NCBI GenBank assembly: GCA_944472135.2
Contig: OX235262.1
Span: forward strand, 91,486,903 to 91,550,902
Direction of reading: 5' to 3'
DNA from: Trichobilharzia regenti
Lineage: Eukaryota; Platyhelminthes; Trematoda; Strigeidida; Schistosomatidae
DNA: 64,000 nt
Shown here: positions 1 to 12,500 of the stretch, one piece after another
Numbering within the stretch: position 1 is the stretch's first letter
Layout of the letters: every line of letters begins with the position of its first letter
Notes under the pieces: model-generated
Told to the model about the DNA's origin: nothing
The model's database searches: none
What the model saw: only the letters and a program-made list of their open reading frames with translations
Made by a program: the position numbers and the translations under genes

Positions 1-464
1 TTCACCAGATCTATATGAGAAAGTACCCTGTCCAACTTCCATTTACGACGAATCGAAATTTACTTAATACTAGCGTTCAGCAAAACTGTTGTTTATCTAT
101 GTTAAAGTTCCGTCCGGTGAAGGTTACTGCGATTTTCAAAATAATACGACCTTGGTGGTGGACTAGGATTTCCCACGTCTTTTACCGTTGTATTAAACTG
201 GGTATGTAAATGTATTAATATTACTCAAAAATGTAATTCTTGATTTCAGTTAGTTTACATTTTACTTTTATTAGTTTTGTAAAATGGTTTAAACTGTAAT
301 GAATAGTACATCGTTGGAGGAGCCAGATCGATGCACCTCTGATACACAAACATATTTTGTACCACTAAGTGTCACTCTCCTTGTTCTCAATATTTGGCGG
401 AAAGATGAAGTGATAGTTTTCAACTTCAAAGTAGTTGTCCTCCATGTTTATTGAATGCTTGTAT

Positions 465-690
465 CTAGGCGAATTCAGGTAATAGGGATAGGAGGCTGTT
501 GTGTCCTGTGCTATTCCTTGCGATATATACCTCTGTATAGATATATAACTCCTCTCTGAAAGCTTCCAGCGATTGAGCTGCTAGTACTGAAACAGATAAG
601 GAGTTCCAGTCGTTAACCACTTCACGAAGGAATCTAAATTCCACACGTATTTTATTCGACCTCACTTTTAGTATCATTTTCTGGTGACTT
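465..690 (-). mobile_element. Non-LTR retrotransposon RT C-terminal remnant (CR1/jockey type)
   Basis: The - strand frame contains RVEFRFLREVVNDWNSLSVS and AAQSLEAFREEL. The F-x-RVV-x-x-WNSLP...AFK pattern is typical of the last residues of CR1/jockey-type LINE polymerases. It is very short and has no recognisable ends. Confidence 0.5.
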
Positions 691-1111
691 CGTTAATGTA
701 TTTTAGAGAGAAGTTTAAAAGTGTCAAACCCTAGATTTTCACTTATAAGTTAATAAATAAGGGTTATTCGCAAGTAACCTTGAATGTTGATTGTTTCTAG
801 ACGGGAATGAGTTGTTTGACTTTTCAAGTATATGTGGATGCTTTCTGGCAAAAATCCCCTGCACGTATTAAGTTTTGCATATGTTTGAAGTCTCTACATT
901 GGACTGGGTGTCATACTTGGCAATGACTACTAATTTTTCATTCAAAGCACTTTGTTGAAACAAATAGACTTTCCTCCATTCCTCTTTTAACGTTCCATTT
1001 TTACGGAGGCCAGTAATTTCTCAAGCGATACAAGATACAAGTTATTCAAAAATAATTACACCTTTCATTCAGCTTCGTATCAGTTATAGAAGACCACTGG
1101 ACTTCCAGTTA

Positions 1112-1475
1112 AAATCCACCTTTTATATCAGTATCACTGAGTGTATTTGTGTATGCGGATTTGTAAACATCAATGATGTGTTTGTAATAATCATTGTTGA
1201 TGCTCTTCACACGATCAATAGCTAATTGAGTATCGGAAGACTGTATAAAGTTATTTAAGTAATTACTCATACCATTTGGAAACAAATCAATATCTTGCAC
1301 CACTTTTCTAAATTACATGGATATAAGGTCATGTAAGTTGTTCAAGCGCCACTTGTCCATCTCAGGACCTGTGATCACACGCCCGCTTTTAAATGTCTGC
1401 ATTAAGTGGAGGTCAATAATTGGAAAACTGATACGGTTCATATAAGCCTGAAGCTTTGTACTTTTGTGGTATAGC
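1112..1475 (-). pseudogene. Unidentified coding remnant
   Basis: On the - strand a coherent frame reads through NRISFPIIDLHLMQTFKSG, RVITGPEMDKWRLNNLHDLI, one TAA stop (near 1316), then VVQDIDLFPNGMSNYLNNFI and more to a stop at about 1109. Apart from that stop the composition looks like a real protein. I do not recognise the family. It may be a broken host gene copy, two exons with an unseen intron, or a mobile-element fragment. Confidence 0.3.
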
Positions 1476-1842
1476 TACAAACCTGGATCTCCTATGGACT
1501 ATCACTACAGTATTGGTTTAATGCTACGGTTAAGGTAGTAGCTATGGTTTATATATAATTCTTAAATGGCTTCTACATTACCTTCATTCGGTGTGATAAC
1601 ATTGTTCAGCCCTGTTTCTTAGTCTATTGTCTTCACACATGGGAATTTATATGATAGGATTTCTTTTGAAATTTCACAGAATTACGGTGTATGTATGCTT
1701 CTGTTCTGTTGTTTTTAGTGAACATAATATTACTGCTCAAACAGTTGCATCACGGGAAAGTTAGCTTTATCACCAATTTCCAGAGGAAAGAGGAACCGTA
1801 TCAGTTTGCGAACACAAAGCAGAACTCTGACAATTACGCTAT

Positions 1843-1845
<3 letters not shown>

Positions 1846-1874
<29 letters not shown>
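1846..1874. repeat. (TA)n microsatellite
   Basis: An uninterrupted run of about 13 TA units. It lies within the 5' region of the ankyrin locus and creates spurious YIYIYI reading frames on both strands. Confidence 0.9.
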
Positions 1875-1876
<2 letters not shown>

Positions 1877-2774
1877 TAAATATATAAGTAAATAGTAAAT
1901 TGATTTTTAGCCTCCGCAAAGTTTGTTTATTGTTGATTGTTGCTGCTCTTGTTGATATTAGTAAGTCAATATTTTCTCTTTTTTGTAGGATTTCATACTG
2001 TTGATCCTCAAACTTCTTTCTAATAGTCCACTGTCTAAAGGCTGTGAAGACTAAACACTTTAGGTGCTTTACATACAATAAGTACTTGATACGGTTATAG
2101 CATACACTGTATTGGTGGCTGCGGAATCCTTGGAGCGTATTTATATTTTTTCTTAAGAATGATTGAACAATTTCCACGTAAATAGTGAACATTAAAAATT
2201 ATTGTTGCAGTTATATCTTGCCTACTGTCCACACCTATTTGTGCAAGTCTTGGTGTTGCACGTCAGGAACTGGTAAGTAATTTTTCTTACATTTTAATCT
2301 GAGCAAATAGTTATTTGCAGACTATCTTTTGTCGTCTAGCTAATTCTAATGTCTTGTTGAATTTCAACATGCGCCCACCCATAAAATGTCCGTATAAAAG
2401 CTATTTGCAGTGAAGAACCAACTATAAATGCTCAGTTCTCTTTCTGTATTACATGAAATCTATTGAATAAAGACGTATAGAGCATTTCATTAATTTGTGT
2501 GATCGTGAAATGCATATGTTGATCTGAAGATACGGCATGATAAGGCTGCAGCTTTATGCTTGAAACGACCGTGAAGAAATTGGAAGGTTTGAACACACCT
2601 CTTACTTGGAGCCCTTCCATGTTTAATTACGGAGAATAACTTGATCACATCCGTCCTATTATTACCTCCGTTTTCATTGCTCCATGATGCGGAGTGGAGC
2701 TATAACGTTTTTCTTTATTAACTTTCATCTTCATAATTAGTCGAAAGTATATTTGGGCTTTATGTTTTAGGTGG

Positions 2775-2910
2775 ATGAGCGGTAGACTATCGAAATCATC
2801 TAAAGGGTTAGTGAAATTCACAGATAAAAACTTTTTTTCATCAATCCAGCTTAGAAACAGTGATAAACACAGAAGTCAATTAAAATATGAGAGTTTGGGT
2901 GGAAATGATG
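2775..2910 (+). CDS. Candidate first coding exon of the ankyrin gene
   Basis: An ATG at 2775 lies just downstream of a possible splice acceptor (ttttag, ending near 2770). It opens a serine- and lysine-rich frame that stays open to 2957. A weak donor (gtttct at 2911) would leave phase 1, which joins the exon at 3406 without a stop and makes the whole CDS divisible by three. An earlier donor (gttagt, near 2813) is also possible. A further upstream exon may end at a gtaagt donor near 2274. The assignment rests on position and phase only. Confidence 0.35.
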
Positions 2911-3405
2911 GTTTCTTAAAATCTGTTCATACACTCCTAGAACAACTGTCAAGATAATTAATCATACTTTCATCAGGATACTTGTAAACAGATCGTGTCT
3001 GATTTCATTTTTTGCTAATAATAAGCCTTACAGAGTAACGAATGAAGCATCATAATAAATGTGCCCATTCTGTTGATATATAAGGTCGTTGCAGAGACCA
3101 GAAATTGTAGTGTTCATGCAGACATACTTGTATTGCTCTCGCAGACCATTTTGAACTATTTTTTTGAAAGTCATGCTCTGAAGATTTTCCTTCACAAAAC
3201 TGATTATTATTTTCAGAAACATTATTTGGGTATATTTTTACTCGTTAGAGCATAGCTAAACAGTAATTTTCTTATCTGTTTAGAAAATTAAAAATTATGT
3301 TTGTCAATTTCACTGTTGGTTCTATCTTTTAGCGAAATAATCAGTGCTCATACGCACCAGTGCCTGATGGCAGTAAGCTATTTGAACATTTATAATAAAA
3401 CACAG

Positions 3406-3534
3406 TGAAACTTTTGAGATATGCCGTTTCGTCTGGAGATTCTGATAATGTTCATAGACTGCTGAGGTCTTCATGCACACCAATAAGTGACAATGAAGGT
3501 GATATGCCTCTTATTTGTATAGCAGCTGGAAAAG
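3406..3534 (+). CDS. Ankyrin gene exon, first recognised repeat
   Basis: Encodes KLLRYAVSSGDSDNVHRLL followed by a PLICIAAGKG helix-turn-helix, the usual layout of a terminal ankyrin unit. The acceptor is cacag and the donor gtttgt. The exon ends in phase 1, and the split glycine codon is completed at 5619. Confidence 0.75.
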
Positions 3535-6500
3535 GTTTGTACAGCTTGATTCTTTTATTTTTGTGTTCATGTCTTGTCATGGTAATCTTTTCGCACATTT
3601 ATAATAAACGTTTGTGAAAAGTAACCTTCTGTGAAAGAATATTTATGGTAAAGTCTGTTGAGCTGATTGCTCAAATACTGCGTTTTCTACTGTTGTAGTA
3701 TGTAGAACAAGCATTTGGTTATAAATATTTGTCAGGCTGTGTTGGCAAGCGTAAATGGGATTCCTATATGACAAAATACTTCAGCTGTTGTACACTACCA
3801 AACAACTAGATTAATGTATTTTACGTAGTAGCAATCAGTAGTAAGCAGAGTAAATATGTGGATTCATATACGCACGATCGGCTTGTGTTGATCTAATTTT
3901 TGAAGTAGTTACAATCTGTAGAATTTCCACTGTAATTTACGCGGGTTTTCACTACGTGTCCCTAAAATGTTGAGCTGGGTGTTTCCAGCATTTCATAACC
4001 ACTGAATAAGTATGTTACGAACGTGTGTACAATTAAAAGTTATTGCTTTCTGTTTACCATACCTTGGTTTCTATATTTGATTTTTAATCAAAGTAACGTG
4101 TGTGCAAATAGTTCTTAAAAGGCGTAAAAGTGAAATATGTAAAATTTTATTCGCTTAGTATCATAACATTCCAAATAATCTAGGTAAAATGCAGTCAGGA
4201 TCATTGGAAACCACCACAGTGTGGTAATCTGTATGACAACTGATTCGTGATTGGTCATCCTTCCTGAAAATTAATTCTTTACTACCTACTTAATCGATCA
4301 CCCCTTACTTCAACTAATCGCCTCATGAATTTGAGTAGACCTAAAATATTAAAGGAAGGACTCAAGGGAAGCATGTCACTCAACAATCATCCTTCAGACT
4401 TTATTCAAATATTTCTAAGACCTAAGTTAAAGACAGAAATAACGTAATTGGAGGTTGTGAAATAAATAGAGGGTGACCGGAAATGTTCGTAGCATTATAT
4501 ATATCATTTAGGAGGTAGAGATACCACGTGACTGTCCAAACTTCGTTAATTATTTCGGCGTTTGAACGCTTTACCTACTAGTTAGATGTCGAGCGGCTAG
4601 ATTAATAAACCACCGTCCCACACGGTTAATCAGGTATAATAACATTAAGCAAAACTATTTTAACTATTGGTTCGGAAGTAGGAAAGTGTAAACTTACCTA
4701 TCCTTATAAAAAAACAAGTGGAAATGATGTCTAGAGAATCATATAACTCAAAATAAGTCGCGGTATTGGCGTCCTATCGGTTAAAGTCTAATTGCTTTTT
4801 ATGTCGAATATGTCTTAATTCATATTGCTTGCATCATGGTTATTTCTGGCTTCTGATAACCTATTTTCATCAACCTTCATACAAAAGTTAGCATTAAATA
4901 TGCTGTCTAAAAGGCCACTGGAAGCTTCGTAATTAAATCATCCAGCTCAGAGAACACAACAGTATCGAAAAATCATTTACTTTCATATTATCACTATCTT
5001 TGTTGTAGTAGTATAAAGTTGGGGAGCTTAGGAGTTACTTAGCTGCGCTACGTCCTGTGTTTTTCATAAATCCCTAAGAGTAAGATTATATGTAATGTAC
5101 AATAATCCTACTGGGGGGGGGATTAACTGCAATCAAATCTTGTTCATCAGTTATATGAATTATTCATATTTATACTTACGGTGTTCATTAAACACTACTT
5201 TTTCCAAGTTTTATGTAAAAAAAAATTTGATCACATTGCCAGATAGATCATTTTTACTTCAGGTTAGTTTAGATGGTATTCGTCAACATTAGATACAAAA
5301 CCACTGGATACCGTGATTTACAAATACTGAAATAATGGGTAAAGTCTAAACCAACTGCGTAATGGTACGGGAATAGTCCGTTTTAGTCGACTTCTCATTG
5401 GGTTGTCACAAACTTGTAGAATCTAAAAATACAATGAAATACATTTTATTTTTCGATGTTATTTCGTCAAAATAATCCATTCCCTTTGGAAATCGATGTG
5501 AAAATTGTTTGTTGGAGTTCGCTAATGTTTCAAATGTTGAAATTTATCGTGATTTGTCCGTTACTTCGATATCATTCTATTTCCGTACAAATAATTCTTT
5601 ATTATCTGTTTCTTTCAGGCTATGCAGATATAACCGGTCTACTTATCAGACATGGTGCACGTGTAAATGCACAGTCGAATGAAGGTTCCACTGCGCTGAT
5701 ATATGCCGCAGATGGTGTAAGATATTTGATTTTGTGTGTTTGTTTGTAGTTGAATCACTTTTATCACCGACAATTTCGCTATAAGTCTTATTTAACGAAG
5801 AAAGTAACCTATTCATTTTCTTCATACTGATTTCTCTTATCTTACTTTGGAAAATTCCGACTCAAGTGGCAAGCTAGCTTGATGTCGCAACATAAAGGTC
5901 CGGGGTTCGGTCTCTGTTGGGCGCGCATTCCTGAAGAGTCCCAAACTGGGACGAAATGGGTGTCCAGTGCTTCCTAGTTTTCAGGGATCTTCAGATGATG
6001 ATGTTGGTTTATAATTTATTGTAAAAACTGAAGTGTACTAACATTACTCTTATAAGTAGCGCACCCAAAGACTCATTTAGAGTTGCTAACAGAATTTCTG
6101 ATGTGACACAGTGACAGATACCTCCTGACTAAAGATTTACACTAAAATCCACCGTGTCTTGAACTTTTTGTATTTCTTAACTCCTTTAGAACTTGTTCAT
6201 ACTGTCAGTATTTCAGTCTATTACTGAATTTAGTTTAAAGATCCAAACTTTAGTGTATGATTTCGCAATACCGCATTTCTAGGATTTATATTTATAAGTG
6301 GGGGAAAGCTAAATGAGACTAATATTACACTATTTAAGCAAAGCAGTTGGTTAGAAAACAGGTAGTTATTCAATATTGTATCAAGTTTACAAACCGATCA
6401 AGAGTGGATACATCCGCAACATATGATTAATTTACAGTTACCAAGATCTGTTCCAATTATTTTAGGATAAGATACACTGTTGACAATGAAATATTTCTAT

Positions 6501-9500
6501 CCCGTTTCTCTTTTCTCAATCTATTATTTGATTTTTATTTTGCTGTGTCAACTTAAAATTATAGACGTGAGGAGTAGGTGGAGTTTAGCATGTGTCAATG
6601 AATTGGGCAGTAATACTTAAAAAGTAATCAGCTATATTCTTCCAGTAGTTGTTTCGTATGATCTATCGATGATTTATTGCGTATTCGTTAATTTATAGAT
6701 CATGTGAGCTGTTGTTATTTCACTATAGCGTACACTGGCATACTAAAAGTAATCAGATTGAGAAATAAACTTTCTAAACTCAATATTTTTTGACACTAAA
6801 AAGAAGCACCTAGATAGCATGTAGCTGAAATACATGAGGTACTTTCTAGATTGAAAGTTATTGATTGTTTATTGAAAATTGTGATATATGTGTCCCATCA
6901 TGATGCTGATGATATATCTGATATAAAAACGTGAAATCCTGGATGAAACACGAATCCCGCGTTTTAAACATTTATTTCCCGATACGAATTTAAAACAAGC
7001 AATAAAGGTTAATAAAGCAGGATTTAATGAGTTCATCATATCTCGGCAGAACTCGTCAGCTGAATACTCTACATGCACAGATATATATTACTTTTGAAAT
7101 TACATTGGGAGATATAAGACTGATAAGTAAACAAACTACATTGAATTAGTCATGCAGAAAGACAGGTGCGTATGAGTTCCGGTGGGTTTAATAGCGTCGA
7201 AGATAGAACTATCGATTAGAAGGCTTTATAAAATGAACATCTAATCGATAGATCCATCTTCGACGCTATTAAACCCACCGGAACTCATACGCCTAGACTT
7301 TATGGTTTACTCAAGATACATAAACAGGGGATTCCCCTATGACCAATTCTGCACATATCGAACTCGCCCTTCCATTTAACTGCCAAATGGTTAGTAAATC
7401 TGTTAGAAGTGCTACATCGCCAGTTAGTTAAATATAGTGTAAAAGACGTCTTTAACTTTATTGAAAACATTAAAGATATGAACCTAGCAGACAAAACTAT
7501 GTTATCATTGGACGTAACATCACTATTTACCAACGTCCCCCTTGTAGAAACTGTCGACTACACATGCGAGCAACTCATAGAAAAGAAAATATAAATTGAG
7601 ATCACACCAGAAAAATTGAAAGAATTACTACTAAAGTGCACTATGAACGTTCAATTTGTATTTAATAAGGAGTATTACTGTCAAATAGATGGGATTGCTA
7701 TGGGTTCTCCCCTTGGTTCCTTATGAGCTGACATATTTCTATCTTATTTGGAAAATGGTTCTTTAAAAGAGATACTAAACAAACTCAATTATTATTCTCG
7801 ATACGTTGACGATACCTTTACCAGTTGCAACAATAATTTGGATAGACAACACCTGCTCCAAGTCTTCAATAAGGCACACCCAGCTATCAAATTCACTTGT
7901 GAAGAGAAACTCCAGGGTAGTATTCCATTTCTGGATGTCCTTCTTACGAAAAGAACAGACGGTACCTTAAAGAGAAACATCTATAGGAAAGCGACGAGGA
8001 ATGGACAATACACTGACTTCCATAGCTTCATACCTATACAATATAAGCGCAACCTAATTCATTGTCTTAGTCAAAGAATTAGACGCTTATGTACCGACGA
8101 TTGTATTGAAGATGAAATAAGAAATAAATAAGAAATCTCTGCATGACTAATTCAGTGTAGTTTGTTTACTTATCAGTCTTATATCTCCCAATGTAATTTC
8201 AAAAGTAATATATATCTGTGTATGTAGAGTATTCAGCTGACGAGTTCTACCGAAATATGATCAATTCATGAAATCTTACTTTATTAACCTTTATTGCTTG
8301 TTTTAAATCCCCAGTTTGTTCATTGTTCTGTTTATTGTGAGTAAATTTAGTTTATATTGATTTGCATATTTACTTGTGAATTTATCCATACTGAAATGAT
8401 GTTTTTCTTTCCTACATATTTTCTAGGGTCATCTGGCTGTTTTATCACTGTTGTTAAATGCAGGTGCAGCACTAAATGTTACTAACTTTCATGGAGAATC
8501 TGCACTTACACGTGTAAGCTATCTTAGATTTAGTGATAAACATGCTGAATGATCTCTTTCTTTTTTCTGTTTAGTTAAACACAAATATTTTATTTAATCT
8601 TATTTCAGGCGACACGACGTGGATGGGTTCAGTGTGCACGGCTTCTTTTAAGCTATGGGGCCAATCCTAATCGCATGCCGACAAATGGACATGATTTTCT
8701 CGTATCACCTTTACACTTAGCCCGTCAAATGTATCAACCCGCCATAGAGCAAGATATTTTAAGGCTATCAATTGAGTAAGTAATTCTAGTTAGAAATTTG
8801 TCTCTTATATAACCAATAAAAATTGCAAAGTCTAGAAGGAAAATGACTTCCATATGTGACTGTGACTGAATATTAAAACAGGGGATTTACATCACTTAGT
8901 GTAAAGCTAATTAAGTTAGCTTTTAACAATGAAAATAGTCTCCCTAAAAGATAAAAATCCGATTAAGTAAGCATAACACAATTATTATTATTATGTCCTT
9001 TAATTCCTAGAGGGACATAGGGCTTCAGCTGCGCGTCTCCATTGCGTTCGGTTTCCTGTCAACTTTTTCACCCCGCTCCAAGTCTGCCCACATGCTTTCA
9101 TCTCCTCTTCATATGACCTCCTCCAAGTCACCCTTGTACTGACGACCAACTGGCCGCTTCCCTTTCGGGTTCCACTCGAGCGATGGCTTGTCTAGTGATG
9201 TCACTTGATGGTTTGCTTTCTCAGAGGATGGCCAATCCGCCTCCATTCTTCCTGCCTATTTGTTTCACAATCGGTTCCTGTTAGGTTGGTTCGCTCATTG
9301 CCATAGATCCCTCCCTGCTGCTGATCTTTTCTGGTTGGTCATCTGATCTTGAGTATTGTGCGAAGATAACTGTTAATGAAGGTCTGTAGCTTGTTTGAGA
9401 TGCTCTTTATGACTCGCCAAGTTTCTGATCCGTATAGTAGCACTGGCTTCACATTGGAGTTGAAAATCCGGATGTTATTTTTGATGGTGAGTGCTGTTGA

Positions 9501-12500
9501 CCTCCACACAGACTTGAGAGTATTGAAAGCTTGTCTTGCTTTGATATCCTCGTCAGTTCCGTCTTCCTGTAGTTGAAACGATGCTTCCCAGTTAGATGGG
9601 TAGGTAAAGGAGGTTGTTTCTTTCAGGTTCCTCTCATTTATGCTGGCTGATTGTTGTCTGTTGTTGTTGGTCAGGAATCTTCATCACCTAACTCTCTTTT
9701 CTCTATGTTCACCTGAAGTCCTTCCTATCTTTGATGCTTCTTCTGCCTGCATAACACAATGTATATATATATATATAACTGAGAGGTATTTTCAGATATA
9801 TGGATTACACATTCACTGTGTTAAAATCGGAATATATCCCTCAGTCCTTCATATACATAAGCGGAATATTAGATGGAATTCAATTCGCTTTTAAGTTAGG
9901 AAATGAACAAAGTCAGCTGTTCTTGACTGTAAAGTGATGGTGAGTTCGTCACATTCTAATACAGCACTTAGACTTTAATATATCCCATTCGGAATTGATA
10001 AAGATAGGTTTCGTTAAATATCCACCTAGTAATTGGGCCAGAAGCCCAACCACCAGTAAGCTAGAAAATTTAAATAATGAAATCAAACAAATAAGGAAAG
10101 TATTACTAATGAATAACTATCCACCACAATTTATTCATAAATGTCTAAAGACACAGAAAAAATAATATTAATCATGAAAATGGTGGATATAACATAAGTA
10201 GTATGGAACTTATAGCCCTCGTAGTACTGCCGTCTGAGGAAAAAACATCAGAGGCCTTACCTAGGGTTCTTAATGAGACTGTAATTAAGGTGGCATTTAA
10301 ACCAACCAACTCTTTCAGAGGTAAAATGTGTCGGTTTATGGACGCGCTAAATCCAATTAAGAAAAATAGTATAATTTACTAAATACCATGTAATGCTTGT
10401 GTGGTCAATTACATAGGTCAGACTAGTAGACAAGGATCAACTAAATTAATTGGGTCATAAAAATATAGCTGGCCAAATGACCTATAAAAAACCTCGGCCA
10501 TTGCATTGCATTCACTTGTATGTAATCACTCGATACAGTAGGACAGAGTTAAATTATTAAAAAGTAATATAATTAAGTGGAGAGAGAAGTTAATCACTGG
10601 ATCGTTTTTTGTCGAATTGACTCCGAACACCCTCAGTCGAAATGATACAACACCTATACCTGATATATGGAAAATTGCAACAAATTGCGAAGATAGAGAA
10701 AGGATTATATATGTATATATAGTTGTGCTCGGAACATCATCTAATTGTTAATAATGCATCACTGTGTTATATCAAATGAACTTATCTAATCTAGAAGGCT
10801 TAGTTAAGTAGTGTCTAACAAATCGATCGAGAACTCCAAGTAGCACATCAGAAAACCGAATTAATGTAATAAAACAGATTTAAGAAGCATTGATGCTAAG
10901 TAACTGTTCCATTAAATTCATTAAGATAAAAAAAAGCTCACAAGAAAAGTAGTGGTGAAAATAATGTCGGCAACGTAAATAAGAAAGAATTTAAGGCACC
11001 TACAGTTTTACCACATAAGGAGAAATTCTCAATGAAGGAGGAATTAGAGTGGCATTAGAGTGAGGCCACACCAGTAGATCAGGGGTAGTTAGATTATCAG
11101 AACAGAAGAATTTAGTGAAGTGTAGAACGATTGACCTCACGAAGACGAATAGTTTAGAGGAAAACTCAACAACGGCAATGCATGCATTAACACAATAGGG
11201 TGGAAAAGAGCTACAGTTCTAAAAAGTAATATAGGTATTTGGAATTGTACTTAACACGTGCAATAGGAATGACTCAACGCCAATAACAGAGATATGGCAA
11301 ACATTACTTCCAATAAAATTAAAGGATAAGTAACAGTAGAATTATACAAACCGATTTCAAACGTTATATATTTCAAACGTTATAACCTTGATATGGTTAC
11401 GAGTAATAAATTGTGCTCGAGACTTCAGCAGTAAATAGAATTGTATCACTGTACGCTTTTATCAAATAAATTTACTCTACGATGGGATTATATTCTACCA
11501 GTACCTAGGTTCTATTCTTATATTAATATATGTCGTGTAGTCAGTAATATTTCATTCTAGACTACTAATTTCAATAACTGTAGTACGGATATATTTGATG
11601 GTGTGGATTGCATGTGATAAGTCTAAGTAATAAGTGTATCGGTGGCATAGCGGTTAGGGCGCTCGCCGACCATGCACATAGTCGGGCGTTCGATCCTCGG
11701 CCGACGCACACCTAATATCTATGATCGGCCTGCAAAATTTGGGTTACCGATATCACATGCTGAGAATTCCATACTTGTGTCGAAAATACTGTGTGGAGTC
11801 AAGCTACAAATAAAAAAGAGAGGAAGAACGAAACTATTTTTTTTCAGTAGTCTGTCTATAGATGCGTTTTCACCACAAAAAGACCGGCATTCCGTTTGTA
11901 TTTGTTTATAGCTGTCTTCGCATGACAGTGAGCTTTTCTTGGAAGGAAATGAAAAGACGTGTGAAGTTGTTCTCTTGTTCGTCACCGTGGGAAAAAAGTT
12001 ATCTAGTGAAATTTTGATTACTGTTATCATTGCGAAAGTTTTTAGTAGTATATTTATATTCTATTTGCAATTAAACACAAAGCATATTTTTTATAATAAT
12101 CTACTTTATCTAGGATTGACAAAGCTTTGGTGGAAATAGTATCGATGACTTTACCAAATCATCTGACTTTAATCCAACCTGGACATCTACCAGATACAAT
12201 ATCCTCGAGTTTGTTTCCAGTTCAGCTTATTTCTCCATCAGAAATCGATAATTTTACTGTTTATTTTAAAACACCTGCATGTTATGGTGCACGCAGCAGT
12301 ACACAATCTACGGATAAGGAATCGTCTCAGAGATCAACACCATCTGATGAATTAATTTTTGTCTACATTGTTCGAGCTCACTTATTTGTACGTTCTGATT
12401 GTAAAATTACCATGGTACTCTGGGTTTTTTTGCCTGATGTACACTCATTTCACCAGCTGGTTGTACATTTTCCCAAAATTCAAATGCCTTGGACATGTGT

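Noticed and set aside
1839..2192. - strand 117-codon ORF
   Set aside because: It ends in a YIYIYI run from a (TA)n microsatellite and has no recognisable feature elsewhere.
11640..11712. tRNA gene
   Set aside because: The A- and B-box-like parts belong to a SINE head shared with 20956-21177, 55578-55796 and 62634-62850; no cloverleaf with a proper acceptor stem was found. The same holds for the type-1 SINE heads.
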